A DNA stretch of 64,000 nt from contig NZ_JAATJL010000001.1 of the NCBI RefSeq assembly GCF_011927905.1, forward strand, positions 2,418,001 to 2,482,000. The letters are read 5' to 3'. Made by a program: the position numbers and the translations under genes. Within the stretch, counting starts at the first letter, position 1. Each line of letters opens with the position of its first letter. Of this stretch, positions 44,321 to 53,523 are shown piece by piece. The DNA comes from Arthrobacter pigmenti. Lineage in GTDB: Bacteria > Actinomycetota > Actinomycetes > Actinomycetales > Micrococcaceae. The notes beneath the pieces were generated by a model. It saw nothing but the letters and a program-made list of their open reading frames with translations. It was not told where the DNA came from and searched no databases.

Positions 44321-45346
44321 ATGAAGATCGGCATCCTCACCAGCGGCGGCGATTGCCCCGGCCTCAACGCTGTTATCCGCGGCGCCGTGCTGAACGGCAT
44401 CAAGTCCCACGACCTCGAGTTCGTTGGGTTCCGCGACGGGTGGAGGGGCGTGGTCGAGGGAGACATCATCGACCTTCCCCGTCACGCGGTTCGCGGAATC
44501 TCCAAGCAGGGCGGCACCATCCTCGGTACTTCCCGCACCAACCCCTTCGACGGGAACGGCGGCCCCGAGGCCATCAAGGCAACCCTTCAACGACTGGGAA
44601 TCGAAGCGATGATCGCCATCGGCGGCGAGGGTACGCTCGCCGCCGCGAAGCGCCTGACTGATGCCGGACTGAAGATTGTGGGCGTGCCGAAGACAGTCGA
44701 CAACGACCTCGACGCGACTGATTACACCTTCGGCTTCGACACCGCCGTGCAGATCGCCACTGAGGCGATCGACCGACTGAGGACCACCGGTGAGTCGCAC
44801 AGCCGCTGCATGGTCGCTGAGGTAATGGGCCGACATGTCGGCTGGATCGCTCTTCACGCGGGGATGGCCTCCGGCGCACATGCCATCCTCATCCCCGAGC
44901 AGCAGACATCCATTGAGCAGGTGTGTGAATGGGTTACCGACGCCCGTGACCGTGGGCGCGCCCCCCTCGTTGTGGTCGCGGAGGGCTTTGTTCCGGCTCA
45001 CCTCGAGCAGGCCCACTCCGAGCGCGGCCTCGATACCTTTGGCCGGCCCCGGTTGGGCGGGATCGCTGATCAGCTCGCCCCGGAGATCGAAGCACGCACC
45101 GGGATCGAGACGCGGGCCACGATCCTCGGCCACATCCAGCGCGGCGGCGTACCCTCGGCCTTCGACCGGGTGCTCGCCACCCGCCTGGGAATGGCAGCCG
45201 TCGACTCCGTAGTGGACGGGCTCTGGGGCACCATGGTGTCTTTGCACGGCACGGAGATTGCCCACGTCGGATTCGAGGCGGCCCTCGGAAACCTGAAGCG
45301 TGTACCTCAGCACCGCTACGACGAGGCCGCCATACTGTTCGGCTGA
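44321..45346 (+). CDS. pfkA: 6-phosphofructokinase (mixed-type, ATP-predicted)
   Basis: 341 residues catalysing fructose 6-phosphate to fructose 1,6-bisphosphate. The phosphate loop LTSGGDCPGLNA (7-18), GGEGT (101-105) and catalytic PKTVDNDL (123-130) are present. Gly104 with Lys124 (E. coli numbering fits here) is the combination known in actinobacterial group III enzymes that use ATP; pyrophosphate enzymes have Asp104. The other group III features, MGRHVGWIALHAG and GHIQRGG, are also seen. It appears monocistronic. Confidence 0.95.
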   Translation: MKIGILTSGGDCPGLNAVIRGAVLNGIKSHDLEFVGFRDGWRGVVEGDIIDLPRHAVRGISKQGGTILGTSRTNPFDGNGGPEAIKATLQRLGIEAMIAIGGEGTLAAAKRLTDAGLKIVGVPKTVDNDLDATDYTFGFDTAVQIATEAIDRLRTTGESHSRCMVAEVMGRHVGWIALHAGMASGAHAILIPEQQTSIEQVCEWVTDARDRGRAPLVVVAEGFVPAHLEQAHSERGLDTFGRPRLGGIADQLAPEIEARTGIETRATILGHIQRGGVPSAFDRVLATRLGMAAVDSVVDGLWGTMVSLHGTEIAHVGFEAALGNLKRVPQHRYDEAAILFG

Positions 45347-45360
45347 CTTTGCTCGTCAGC

Positions 45361-45366
45361 TAACGT
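45361..45366 (+). promoter_or_regulatory. -10 box for a leaderless GNAT transcript
   Basis: TAACGT is followed by seven bases and the ATG at 45374, without a ribosome binding site. It lies directly after the pfkA stop codon. Confidence 0.4.
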
Positions 45367-45373
45367 TGCCGGT

Positions 45374-46090
45374 ATGGATTTGGAGCCCGGCACCGTTTCG
45401 ATCATCCAGCTTGCGTGGTCGCGCCTGTTGAAACTCGACGACGGCGCGTTGGCGCAGGGCGGGGACCGCATTTATCGCGAGGACAACAGTGCGTCGGTGC
45501 TCACGTTCGTTTCGCTCTTCGGACAGGAAGCCCTCATTGGACCGTCCTGGGCGGTGGACGCGGCGCGCGGGCTCAGCGGCGTCGAACTCGCACGTCACTC
45601 GACGCTGCTCTCGCTGAGCCGCCCGCACGGCGGACGCGCACTCGGCGAGGCTCACCTCTACTTCTGCGACGCGTTGCCGGCCTTCGCCGAAGATGGGCCG
45701 CCGGTCAGCAGCGATCCGGAACACAGCATCGCCCTGGAACGGCTCTGCCCGCCCGACGACGTCGCGGAAGTCGGCTTGAGCGCCATGGAGCACAACTGCA
45801 TCCTGATGGACGAAGACCGGGACCCGGCTGCTCCGCTGGCCGGCGCCGGCTATGACGTTTGGGCGGGCATTCTCGCGCATGTGGGTGTGATTACGGCGCC
45901 GGAAGAACGACGGCGCGGCCTGGCACAGTTCGCGGCGTCGGTCGCCGTGGAGGAGGCAATGGCCTCCGGGCTCGTGCCTCAGTGGCGTGCCCGGGCGGAC
46001 AATGTGGCATCGCAGCGCACGGCGCTGAGCGCGGGATTTGAGTTGGCGGGAAGTCAGACGAGCGTGTTGCTTGAGCCGGTCACCGGCTGA
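45374..46090 (+). CDS. GNAT-family N-acetyltransferase
   Basis: 238 residues. The C-terminal half resembles the FR47/GNAT fold: HVGVITAPEERRRGLAQFAASVAVEEA contains the acetyl-CoA binding Q/RxxG/A-type loop, and RADNVASQRTALSAGFELAGSQTSVLL is the usual C-terminal strand pair. The N-terminal half (1-110) matches nothing I recognise. Substrate unknown. Its last 11 bases overlap the end of the ankyrin gene on the other strand. Confidence 0.85.
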   Translation: MDLEPGTVSIIQLAWSRLLKLDDGALAQGGDRIYREDNSASVLTFVSLFGQEALIGPSWAVDAARGLSGVELARHSTLLSLSRPHGGRALGEAHLYFCDALPAFAEDGPPVSSDPEHSIALERLCPPDDVAEVGLSAMEHNCILMDEDRDPAAPLAGAGYDVWAGILAHVGVITAPEERRRGLAQFAASVAVEEAMASGLVPQWRARADNVASQRTALSAGFELAGSQTSVLLEPVTG

Positions 46091-46484
46091 ACAGTTCGAG
46101 CAGCTCCGACCTTCCGAACATCGTCGCGGCGTCGCGCGCCGAGGGTGTGCCGGCATCAGGATCGGCTCCAGCGTCGACAAGCACCCGGGTGACGTCGCTG
46201 TAGCCCTTGAAGACAGCGCCCGCCAGGGGTGTCTGGCCGCGATCGTTCGCCGTGTTGGCATCTGCGCCGCGGGCAAGAAGGTCTTCCACCACTGAGGCGT
46301 GCCCGTTATACGCGGCGAGCATCAGCAGGCTGTCCCCCGCCGCGTTGGTCAGGGTGGCGGGAACACCGGCGTCGAGGTACTTGCGCAGTGTCGCGCCATT
46401 CCCCTCGCGGGCCGCGTCCATCAGCCGGTGGGCAAGCGCGATCGCCTGCTCAGCGGCCTGATCCTCTGCTCCGTGCCCGGTCAT
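46080..46484 (-). CDS. Ankyrin-repeat protein
   Basis: 134 residues with about three ankyrin repeats: GNGATLRKYLDAGVPATLTNAAGDSLLMLAAYNGH, then VVEDLLARGADANTANDRGQTPLAGAVFKGY, then VTRVLVDAGADPDAGTPSA. No signal peptide, so cytosolic. It starts in the ATGA overlap at the end of ygfZ, so the two are co-translated; the partner it binds is unknown. Confidence 0.9.
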   Translation of the reverse strand: MTGHGAEDQAAEQAIALAHRLMDAAREGNGATLRKYLDAGVPATLTNAAGDSLLMLAAYNGHASVVEDLLARGADANTANDRGQTPLAGAVFKGYSDVTRVLVDAGADPDAGTPSARDAATMFGRSELLELFSR

Positions 46485-47566
46485 GGTCGCGCACCCCTCA
46501 GGAACCCTTTGGCACGCCCCACAACCTGGCCGGCGTCCGGAGCCACGATGATTTCCTGTGCTGCGGCGTAGCGTTCTTCCCCGTCGAGAACCTCCAGTTC
46601 GGCTTCGGCGTCGACGCTGCGCTTGATGACGGCAAGGCCCACTGCACCCATCTCGTAGTGCTGGGCGGCCGAGGTCAGTGTACCCACGGTCCGTCCACCG
46701 ACGACGACGGCGCTGCCCGCGGCTGGCAGCGTGTGCTGGCTCCCGTCGAGCTGCAGGAACACGAGGCGCCGCGGCGGGTGTCCCAGATTATGGACGCGGG
46801 CGATGGTTTCCTGGCCCTTGTAGCAACCCTTGGACAGGTGGACCGCCGTGCGCAGGAGGTCCAGTTCATGGGGAATGGTTCGCTCGTCCGTTTCGATGCC
46901 GAGCCGTGGGCGCCAGGCCGCAATACGCAATGCTTCGGACGCCATGATGCCTGCTAGCGGAATACCGTGCACAGCATCGGCAAGCTCGGCACGCGGCACG
47001 AGGTGTTCGAACCAGGGGCGGTCGGTGCCCGGGTGCGACGGCTCCGCGACGACGCTGTACGCGTAACCGCCCGCGCTGATATACGGCCAGGGGTCGATCC
47101 AGGTGATGCGGTCCCCGAATCGCTCAACGGGTTTCACCGCGCCGACGACGGCCCACTGGTCCGAGGCATGTGTCACTTCCACGCGCAGCATGAATTTCAT
47201 CCGGTTCAGCCAGTCAGCCAGAGGAGCAGCTTCCCATCCCTCCGTGAGTAGCCAGGCGGTTTCGCCGTCGTCGACTATCCGGGGACTGAACTCGATGCGG
47301 CCCTGAACGGTGAGCAGGAGGGTCTCGGTGGACTCGCCCGGCTGCAGGTCGAGCAACAGCTGGGAGGACAGCGTATTGAGCCAGCTCAGCCGGTCCGGAC
47401 CGGACACGGTCACGACGCCGCGGTGGGAGAGATCGACCACCGCTTCACCGCGTGCCAGCGCCCGCTGTTCCCTGAGCGGGTCCCCGTAGTGGGCGGCCAC
47501 ACCGGCGTCGGGCGCGCCCGACTCAACGGCGCCGGGCATGGAAAGGAGCGGACTCAAATAGCTCAT
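46481..47566 (-). CDS. ygfZ: Folate-dependent iron-sulfur assembly protein YgfZ
   Basis: 361 residues of the GcvT-like fold. The diagnostic motif KGCYKGQE at about residues 246-253 carries the conserved cysteine of YgfZ/Iba57 proteins, which help maintain Fe-S enzymes such as MiaB using tetrahydrofolate. The C-terminal beta-barrel (RRLVFLQLDGS on) is present. The frame extends ten codons upstream to a GTG; ATG 47566 (MSYLSPLLS) was chosen on family length. It is coupled to the ankyrin gene. Confidence 0.92.
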   Translation of the reverse strand: MSYLSPLLSMPGAVESGAPDAGVAAHYGDPLREQRALARGEAVVDLSHRGVVTVSGPDRLSWLNTLSSQLLLDLQPGESTETLLLTVQGRIEFSPRIVDDGETAWLLTEGWEAAPLADWLNRMKFMLRVEVTHASDQWAVVGAVKPVERFGDRITWIDPWPYISAGGYAYSVVAEPSHPGTDRPWFEHLVPRAELADAVHGIPLAGIMASEALRIAAWRPRLGIETDERTIPHELDLLRTAVHLSKGCYKGQETIARVHNLGHPPRRLVFLQLDGSQHTLPAAGSAVVVGGRTVGTLTSAAQHYEMGAVGLAVIKRSVDAEAELEVLDGEERYAAAQEIIVAPDAGQVVGRAKGFLRGARP

Positions 47567-47640
47567 ATGGGTACCAACGTTCCTTTGAGGCGGCACTATT
47601 CCAACGGACTGTGAACCGCTGTGCGGCTGCGTTGCCGCGT

Positions 47641-48240
47641 TCAGGCGGTTTTCTTCAGGATCGCCGAGGCGTGCGGCTCCAGCGAACTGCCCTCCGCGGC
47701 GATATCCCAGCGCCAGAAGAGGTCCCCGTTGACCAGGCCGAGCAGGCGGGTTGCCGCCGAATAGTCTTTTGAATGCTGCCCGCGCATCACGAGGTCCGTG
47801 GTGAGCTGAATCTGGGGTCCCTTGATACTGCCGTAGTACAACTCGGCGATGCCGCCAGGGTGGACGATGGTCGCCGTGATGTCGAAGCCGCCCTCCTGAT
47901 TGCGGAATTGTTCCACTTCATCGGCGCTCTTGAGCGCCGGAACAATGTCCGCAGGAGACAGACCGGGGCCGACGTCGGCGTCGTTCAGTTTTCGGTCCAG
48001 CGCCCAGAAACCGGTCTCGACCGACAACGGGCGCAGGGTGTTCCCCTCTTCATCGGTCAGCCAACTCTCGGCCGTGTACTGCACATAGGGCAGACCGTGC
48101 TGGGAGAAGCTGGCGCGCTGGAAGAAGTGCTCCGAATCGGCGTTGCCTTCGCCTAGCCTGCCGGAACCTTCCCAGGTGCCCAGTAGCCAGGACAGCGGTA
48201 CGAGTTCGGGGGTCAGGTCCGTGGGAATCTCAAACGACAT
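47641..48240 (-). CDS. Nitrobindin-like heme-binding protein
   Basis: 199 residues, a calycin-type beta barrel. The GTWEGSG motif (21-27) and C-terminal LEPHASAILKK with His190 match nitrobindins (formerly DUF1794/FABP-like), where the C-terminal histidine binds heme. Members bind NO and can isomerise peroxynitrite. The middle insert (GPGLSPADIVPALKSADEVE) is about 20 residues longer than in plant or mycobacterial forms. It lies between ygfZ and a 37-residue membrane peptide on the same strand. Confidence 0.88.
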   Translation of the reverse strand: MSFEIPTDLTPELVPLSWLLGTWEGSGRLGEGNADSEHFFQRASFSQHGLPYVQYTAESWLTDEEGNTLRPLSVETGFWALDRKLNDADVGPGLSPADIVPALKSADEVEQFRNQEGGFDITATIVHPGGIAELYYGSIKGPQIQLTTDLVMRGQHSKDYSAATRLLGLVNGDLFWRWDIAAEGSSLEPHASAILKKTA

Positions 48241-48253
48241 GAATCAGCGTGCG

Positions 48254-48367
48254 TTACTTCTGGCCCTTGTACAGGCGCGTGATGACCAGTGCCGCGAAGC
48301 CGGCCATTCCCAGCCCCGCGATGACCAGCAGCGAAATGAAGAAGATTTCCAGCGCAAGAATCGACAT
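48254..48367 (-). CDS. 37-residue single-span membrane peptide
   Basis: A small gene read from the complement: MSILALEIFFISLLVIAGL at the N-terminus and ITRLYKGQK at the end. One hydrophobic helix covers residues 3-30, then a basic tail, predicting N-out/C-in. GGAG lies six bases before the ATG, and the stop is 13 bases before the nitrobindin start, so they are probably co-transcribed. I do not recognise a family. Confidence 0.75.
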   Translation of the reverse strand: MSILALEIFFISLLVIAGLGMAGFAALVITRLYKGQK

Positions 48368-48410
48368 GGCTCCATCCTAACGCGCTGCAACTGTTCAACT
48401 GCCCCATGTG

Positions 48411-49148
48411 TCAGCTGAGCAGCAGCCTGTCGAGGAAGTAGACGAGAGAGCCGAGGGCCAGGATGGGCGCGACCCCGACAGAGAGGATTGCGGCCACGTT
48501 CAACGGCGCGTCACGGGTGATCAGAAGCCTCCGTGCTGCCATGACCACCGCCCCGCAGACCGCGCCGATGATACCCGCGGCAAGGCCCTCCACATCGGTG
48601 AAGATGAGTGCGGCAAGTGGGCCCGCGAGCGCTGCAAGCACAACGCCGAGAGGACCGACTATCCGGTCCGGCCACGGGAGCATGGCAGTTGCAATCGCCA
48701 TCAGGACACTGATGCCGGTCACGAGGGTGACGCCCGAGGAACCCTCGTTGACGGCCAGCCCCTCCGCGGCGATCCAGCCGGCCCCGAGGGCGATCATGAA
48801 CAGGCCGGCACTGGCTCCAAGCGTTGATTCAAGACGGTGACTCTGGCCCGTGCCCCGGATGAGCTGGATCAGGAAAACAGCGCCGAGACCCAGTGCAAGG
48901 GCAACGGGCAACCACGCCAGCGCGCTGCCGTCAGGGGCAACATAGGCAGTAGCGGAGGCAGCCAGCGCGCTCAGCGCGATCACTGCAGACTGGCTCTTGC
49001 GGGCAGGGACACCGAGAACGTACGGCCAGCCGATGGCCGCGATGAGGATCAGGACGCCGACGACGGCGGCGCTCGCCTCGGGCGAGATGTAGGCGGCAGT
49101 CACGAGAGCGGCAAGAGCTGCCGCCGCCACGATTCCCGCCATCAACAT
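48411..49148 (-). CDS. Polytopic membrane protein of unknown function
   Basis: 245 residues with about eight hydrophobic helices packed closely, rich in Ala, Gly and Leu (for instance AGIVAAAALAALVTAAYI, VIALSALAASATAYV, PVALALGLGAVFLIQLI, AIATAMLPWP). No charged pore motif or binding site is visible. The frame opens with GTG at 49154, but AGGAG is spaced best for the ATG at 49148. It is divergent from glnR. Confidence 0.8.
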   Translation of the reverse strand: MLMAGIVAAAALAALVTAAYISPEASAAVVGVLILIAAIGWPYVLGVPARKSQSAVIALSALAASATAYVAPDGSALAWLPVALALGLGAVFLIQLIRGTGQSHRLESTLGASAGLFMIALGAGWIAAEGLAVNEGSSGVTLVTGISVLMAIATAMLPWPDRIVGPLGVVLAALAGPLAALIFTDVEGLAAGIIGAVCGAVVMAARRLLITRDAPLNVAAILSVGVAPILALGSLVYFLDRLLLS

Positions 49149-49238
49149 CCTCACTCCTGCAATACTGCCTTACCGTCGCGCGCCGGGCGAAAAGGGGTTG
49201 TGGACGAAACGTTACGGCGTGCGGAGAATCACACCCGG

Positions 49239-49244
49239 TATAAT
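49239..49244 (+). promoter_or_regulatory. glnR -10 box
   Basis: A perfect TATAAT 99 bases before the glnR ATG, in an otherwise GC-rich stretch. No good -35 is found at 16-18 bases, so an activator or extended contacts may be needed. The leader would be about 93 bases, ending in a GGAGG ribosome binding site. Confidence 0.55.
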
Positions 49245-49343
49245 GGACGGAATCCGCTCGCCGGCCGCCCCAGCACACCGTTGTCGGCATTCGGTTCCGT
49301 AGCGTCCGCCCGATGATGCGCGTCCCAAATTTCTGGAGGACAT

Positions 49344-50048
49344 ATGCCGCACATCCTGATGCTAACCAACAGCCAGGGCTCCTCCGTGGATGTCCTTCCG
49401 GCGCTTGAGCTTCTCAGCCACAAGGTTCACATCCTGCCCGCCGAACCCACGGCACTCCTGGAAACCGAGCCCTGCGACGTCGTCATCATCGACGCCCGAA
49501 AAGACCTGGTGGGTGCCCGTTCCCTCACGCAGCTCCTGCGCGCAACCGGGCTCAGCGCACCTCTCATGCTTGTACTCACCGAGGGCGGGATGGCTGCGGT
49601 CGCCGCGAACTGGCTCGCCGACGACGTCGTCCTGGACTCCGCCGGCCCGGCCGAGGTGGAGGCGCGCCTGCGCCTGGTGATCGCTAAGGCCAATAGCGCG
49701 GCGGAGGAGGTCAGCAGCGAAATCCACGCCTCCGGCGTAGTCATCGATGAGGCGAGTTACACCGCACGGGTGGGCGGTGAGCCGATGAACCTCACCTACA
49801 AGGAATTCGAGTTGCTGAAGTACCTCGCCCAGCACCCCGGTAGGGTCTTCACCCGCGACCAGCTGCTCCACGAGGTGTGGGGGTATGACTACTACGGCGG
49901 CACCCGCACGGTCGATGTGCACGTGCGGAGGCTGAGGGCCAAGCTCGGAGCTGACCACGAACAGCTGATCGGAACAGTGCGCAACGTCGGCTACCGGTTC
50001 ACGCTGACGCGGCAGCCGGAGGACTCCACAGTCAACCAGCAGGCCTAA
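49344..50048 (+). CDS. glnR: GlnR-type orphan nitrogen regulator (OmpR family)
   Basis: 234 residues. The atypical receiver (1-115) begins ILMLTNSQG, so it lacks the acidic pair of a normal phospho-site while keeping Asp50 in [10 protein letters not shown]; this is the GlnR pattern. [23 protein letters not shown] is very GlnR-like. The C-terminal winged helix has [35 protein letters not shown]. GlnR controls ammonium assimilation genes such as glnA and amtB. No kinase is adjacent. The neighbour mshD is the same as in Mycobacterium. Confidence 0.9.
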   Translation: MPHILMLTNSQGSSVDVLPALELLSHKVHILPAEPTALLETEPCDVVIIDARKDLVGARSLTQLLRATGLSAPLMLVLTEGGMAAVAANWLADDVVLDSAGPAEVEARLRLVIAKANSAAEEVSSEIHASGVVIDEASYTARVGGEPMNLTYKEFELLKYLAQHPGRVFTRDQLLHEVWGYDYYGGTRTVDVHVRRLRAKLGADHEQLIGTVRNVGYRFTLTRQPEDSTVNQQA

Positions 50049-50055
50049 ACGAAAC

Positions 50056-50086
50056 GGTTCCCCAACCGCAGAGCGGAAAGGGAACC
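50056..50086 (+). terminator. Weak terminator after glnR
   Basis: GGTTCCC (50056-50062) and GGGAACC (50080-50086) form a 7-bp stem with a 17-base loop, eight bases after the glnR stop codon. No T tract. A small GCTCT/AGAGC stem followed by AAAAAG is also present at 50153-50172. Confidence 0.45.
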
Positions 50087-50228
50087 GGTTAAGTGGAGGA
50101 CATACGGGTCGAACGTATCGCGGGCGCCCCACTGGCGCATCCCCCTCAACGCTCTCGAAGAGCGCTCAAAAAGCCTACCCCAGCCGAGCCGACCAGTCCA
50201 AACCTGCCGAAACAGGTGGCAGGAACAT

Positions 50229-50234
50229 TAGTCT
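50229..50234 (+). promoter_or_regulatory. -10 box for a leaderless mshD transcript
   Basis: TAGTCT is followed by GATGGA and the ATG at 50241. There is no other purine-rich stretch at ribosome-binding distance. Confidence 0.5.
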
Positions 50235-50240
50235 GATGGA

Positions 50241-51227
50241 ATGAGCGCAGCGCAAGGATCCACCTGGCCCATACTGACCATCGACGGCGCACCGCAGGAC
50301 GGCGTGCTGGAGGACATCATCGGCCTGGCCCGGGCCGCGGAGGACGCGGACGGCAATCCACCCCTGTCCGAGCAGACACTCGTCAACCTGCGGGCCGCAC
50401 GACAGCATCCCGGCGGCCTTCTGGTCCTCGCCACCTACGCCAGCGACGGCGGGACGGACGACGACGAAGAGCTCGCGGGCGTCGCCGTCGTCAGTTTCCC
50501 GCGGGCGGACGGGGAACCGGGAGTCCTGGAACTTGTGGTGCGGCCCACCTACCGCAACCAGGGTGTGGGCGCCAGTCTCGTGCAGGCTTTGAAGGAGCAC
50601 AGGCTGCCCGAACTTCGTGCCTGGTCCCACGGAAACCACGCCGCCGCCGTCGAACTCGCCGCCCATGCCGGCTTCACCCCGGTACGGGAGCTGTGGCGCA
50701 TGCGGCAGACCAGGGCGGCGCTGGAAGCGGCGGTGCCCGACGTCGTCGTGCCTGCTGGTGTGCGCCTACGCACGTTCGAGCCGGGCACGGACGAGCGGGC
50801 GTGGCTTGAGGCCAATGCCGCTGCGTTTGCTCACCACCCCGAACAGGGTTCCACCACCCTGGAAGACCTCCAGGCCCGCATGGCGGAAGACTGGTTCGAT
50901 CCGGCCGGGCTGATTCTCGCCATCCGTGAGTCCGATGACCGCCTGCTCGGATTCCACTGGACGAAGGTGCATCCACGCAGCGGCAAGCACCCCGCAATCG
51001 GCGAGGTGTACGTGGTGGGTGTGACACCCGAGGCACAAGGGATGGGGCTGGGGAAGGCGCTGACAATTGCGGGTATCGAACACCTGCATTCACTGGGGCT
51101 TCAGGCCATCATGCTCTATGTCGACGCCGACAACACCGCGGCCATCGCGCTCTACCGATCGCTCGGCTTCACCCGGTGGGACGTCGACGTAATGTACGCG
51201 CCCGGTATTGCGGGTGGCAACTTGTAA
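50241..51227 (+). CDS. mshD: Mycothiol synthase
   Basis: 328 residues, tandem GNAT domains, catalysing the last step of mycothiol synthesis: acetylation of Cys-GlcN-inositol. The N-terminal half has [16 protein letters not shown]. The active C-terminal half has [35 protein letters not shown] and the acetyl-CoA loop [16 protein letters not shown], all typical of MshD. Mycothiol is the main thiol buffer of Actinobacteria, so this gene supports the taxonomic placement. Confidence 0.93.
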   Translation: MSAAQGSTWPILTIDGAPQDGVLEDIIGLARAAEDADGNPPLSEQTLVNLRAARQHPGGLLVLATYASDGGTDDDEELAGVAVVSFPRADGEPGVLELVVRPTYRNQGVGASLVQALKEHRLPELRAWSHGNHAAAVELAAHAGFTPVRELWRMRQTRAALEAAVPDVVVPAGVRLRTFEPGTDERAWLEANAAAFAHHPEQGSTTLEDLQARMAEDWFDPAGLILAIRESDDRLLGFHWTKVHPRSGKHPAIGEVYVVGVTPEAQGMGLGKALTIAGIEHLHSLGLQAIMLYVDADNTAAIALYRSLGFTRWDVDVMYAPGIAGGNL

Positions 51228-51297
51228 GGTTGAGGAGGGCCCTTCACCTGCCGTTCCGGCGGGCCGCAGGGCACATCAGAACCACAAAGGAGGCACT

Positions 51298-53523
51298 ATG
51301 GAAGCCGAAACCGCCGCCCGGGTACCGGCACGGTATGGGTCCTCGGAAGTGGCTCCCGCACGGGCAACCCAGGACCGCATCGACATACCGGAGTTCGCAC
51401 CCAGCCTGCTGCCCGCAGGTGAGATCTCGCCGGACCGCTTCCTGGACCGGGAGATCAGCTGGCTGGACTTTAACGCGCGCGTACTGGATCTCGCCGAGGA
51501 CCCCGAGCTGGTGCTGCTGGAACGGGTCAATTTCCTCTCGATCTTCGCCTCCAACCTCGACGAATTCTTCATGGTCCGCGTTGCCGGGCTGAAGCGCCGA
51601 ATCGCGACTGGACTAGCTGTCCCGTCAGCTGCTGGGCTGAGCCCCATTGAGCAACTAGAGACGATCATGGCCGAGGGGCTCGAGCTGCAGCGACGCCACG
51701 CAGCGATCTTCGCCGACTCCATCCGGCCCGCGCTGGCTGGGGAGAACATTCACCTAACCACCTGGGACCAGTTGGACAGCGCGGCGAAAACCGAGCTCAA
51801 CAAGCTCTTCGCCGAGAAGGTCTTTCCTATCCTGACGCCGCTCGCGGTCGATCCGGCGCACCCGTTCCCGTATATCTCGGGGCTCTCGCTGAACCTCGCC
51901 GTCGTCGTACGCAATCCGGTGAGTGAAAAGGAACTGTTCGCGCGTGTGAAGGTGCCCGACCAGCTGCCCCGGCTGATCTCGGTCGACGGACCGCGTGCCG
52001 GGAACGTTGCGGGCCGGACTGCCCGCTTCATACCGCTGGAGGACGTCATCGCCGTCCACCTCGACCAACTGTTTCCGGGCATGGAAGTGCTGGAGCACCA
52101 CACTTTCCGCGTCACCCGCAACGAAGACCTGGAAGTGGAGGAGGACGACGCCGAGAACCTCCTCCAGGCGCTTGAAAAGGAACTGCTGCGAAGGCGGTTC
52201 GGCCCACCCGTCCGGCTTGAGGTCACTACCGACATCAACCCCAGCATCCGTGCCCTGCTATCCCGCGAACTCGGTGTGGATGAGGCCGAAGTCTATGATC
52301 TCCCGGGTCCGCTGGATCTGCGTGGACTCAGCGTCATTTCACGCATCGACCGCGGCGACCTGCACTTCCCGAAGCACGTAGCGCACACCAGCCGTGACCT
52401 CAACGAGAGCGAAACATCCAAGGCCGCGAATGTCTTTGCCGCCATGCGGCGCCGGGACATCCTGCTGCACCATCCGTACGATTCATTCTCCACGTCCGTG
52501 CAGGCATTCCTTGAGCAGGCCGCGGTGGACCCGAAGGTGCAGGCGATCAAGCAGACCCTGTACCGGACCTCCGGAGACTCCCCCATCGTGGATGCGCTGA
52601 TCGACGCCGCGGAATCCGGCAAGCAGGTGCTCGCGCTCGTCGAGATCAAGGCGAGGTTCGATGAGCAGGCCAACATCTCCTGGGCCCGGAAGCTGGAGCA
52701 GGCCGGTGTCCACGTGGTGTACGGGATTGTCGGCCTGAAGACCCACTGCAAACTTTCCCTCGTGGTGCGCCAGGAGATTGACGGACTTCGCCGCTACTGC
52801 CATATCGGAACCGGCAACTACCATCCAAGGACCGCCCGCTACTACGAGGACCTGGGCCTGCTGACTGCCAACGACCAGGTTGGCGAGGACCTCTCCCGGC
52901 TGTTCAACCAGCTCTCCGGCTACGCACCCAAGTCCACCTTCGAACGGCTGCTCGTCGCTCCGCGGTCCGTTCGTTCGGGTCTCATTGAGCGCATTGAGCA
53001 GGAGATCATCAACTCCCAGGCCGGAATGGACGCACGGGTGACCATCAAGGTCAACTCGATCGTCGACGAGGCGCTCATCGATGCGCTGTACCGTGCCTCC
53101 CAGGCCGGCGTCCGTGTCGACGTGATTGTGCGCGGGATCTGCTCCGTGCGACCGGGTGTGCCGGGGCTGAGCGAGAACATCACCGTACGGTCGGTGCTGG
53201 GCCGGTTCCTTGAACATTCCCGTATCTTTGCCTTCGCAAACGGAGGTGACCCGGCGGTGTTTATCGGTTCTGCCGACATGATGCACCGCAACCTCGACCG
53301 CCGGGTCGAGGCGTTGGTCCAGCTCTCGGCTCCTGAGCACATTGCGTATCTGCTCTCGCTCATGGACCGCTACCTCGATCCGGAGACAGCCAGCTGGCAC
53401 CTGGGCAGCGACGGCGAATGGATTCGCCACCACAAGGACGACGACGGCGCCCCCCTGAGTGACGTGCAGTCCTGGCTTCTTGCCTCCCGGTCCCGCAGCC
53501 GTCTGCGACCCGCGCGCCGGTGA
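51298..53523 (+). CDS. ppk: Polyphosphate kinase 1
   Basis: 741 residues making polyphosphate from ATP. Family landmarks are [15 protein letters not shown] and [19 protein letters not shown] in the N domain, [11 protein letters not shown] with probable phospho-His483, [11 protein letters not shown] (His502) and [16 protein letters not shown] with His663. The frame extends 30 codons upstream; this ATG has AAAGGAGG at the right distance. It overlaps mutT1 by GTGA, the ppk-mutT1 pairing also seen in mycobacteria. Confidence 0.96.
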   Translation: MEAETAARVPARYGSSEVAPARATQDRIDIPEFAPSLLPAGEISPDRFLDREISWLDFNARVLDLAEDPELVLLERVNFLSIFASNLDEFFMVRVAGLKRRIATGLAVPSAAGLSPIEQLETIMAEGLELQRRHAAIFADSIRPALAGENIHLTTWDQLDSAAKTELNKLFAEKVFPILTPLAVDPAHPFPYISGLSLNLAVVVRNPVSEKELFARVKVPDQLPRLISVDGPRAGNVAGRTARFIPLEDVIAVHLDQLFPGMEVLEHHTFRVTRNEDLEVEEDDAENLLQALEKELLRRRFGPPVRLEVTTDINPSIRALLSRELGVDEAEVYDLPGPLDLRGLSVISRIDRGDLHFPKHVAHTSRDLNESETSKAANVFAAMRRRDILLHHPYDSFSTSVQAFLEQAAVDPKVQAIKQTLYRTSGDSPIVDALIDAAESGKQVLALVEIKARFDEQANISWARKLEQAGVHVVYGIVGLKTHCKLSLVVRQEIDGLRRYCHIGTGNYHPRTARYYEDLGLLTANDQVGEDLSRLFNQLSGYAPKSTFERLLVAPRSVRSGLIERIEQEIINSQAGMDARVTIKVNSIVDEALIDALYRASQAGVRVDVIVRGICSVRPGVPGLSENITVRSVLGRFLEHSRIFAFANGGDPAVFIGSADMMHRNLDRRVEALVQLSAPEHIAYLLSLMDRYLDPETASWHLGSDGEWIRHHKDDDGAPLSDVQSWLLASRSRSRLRPARR

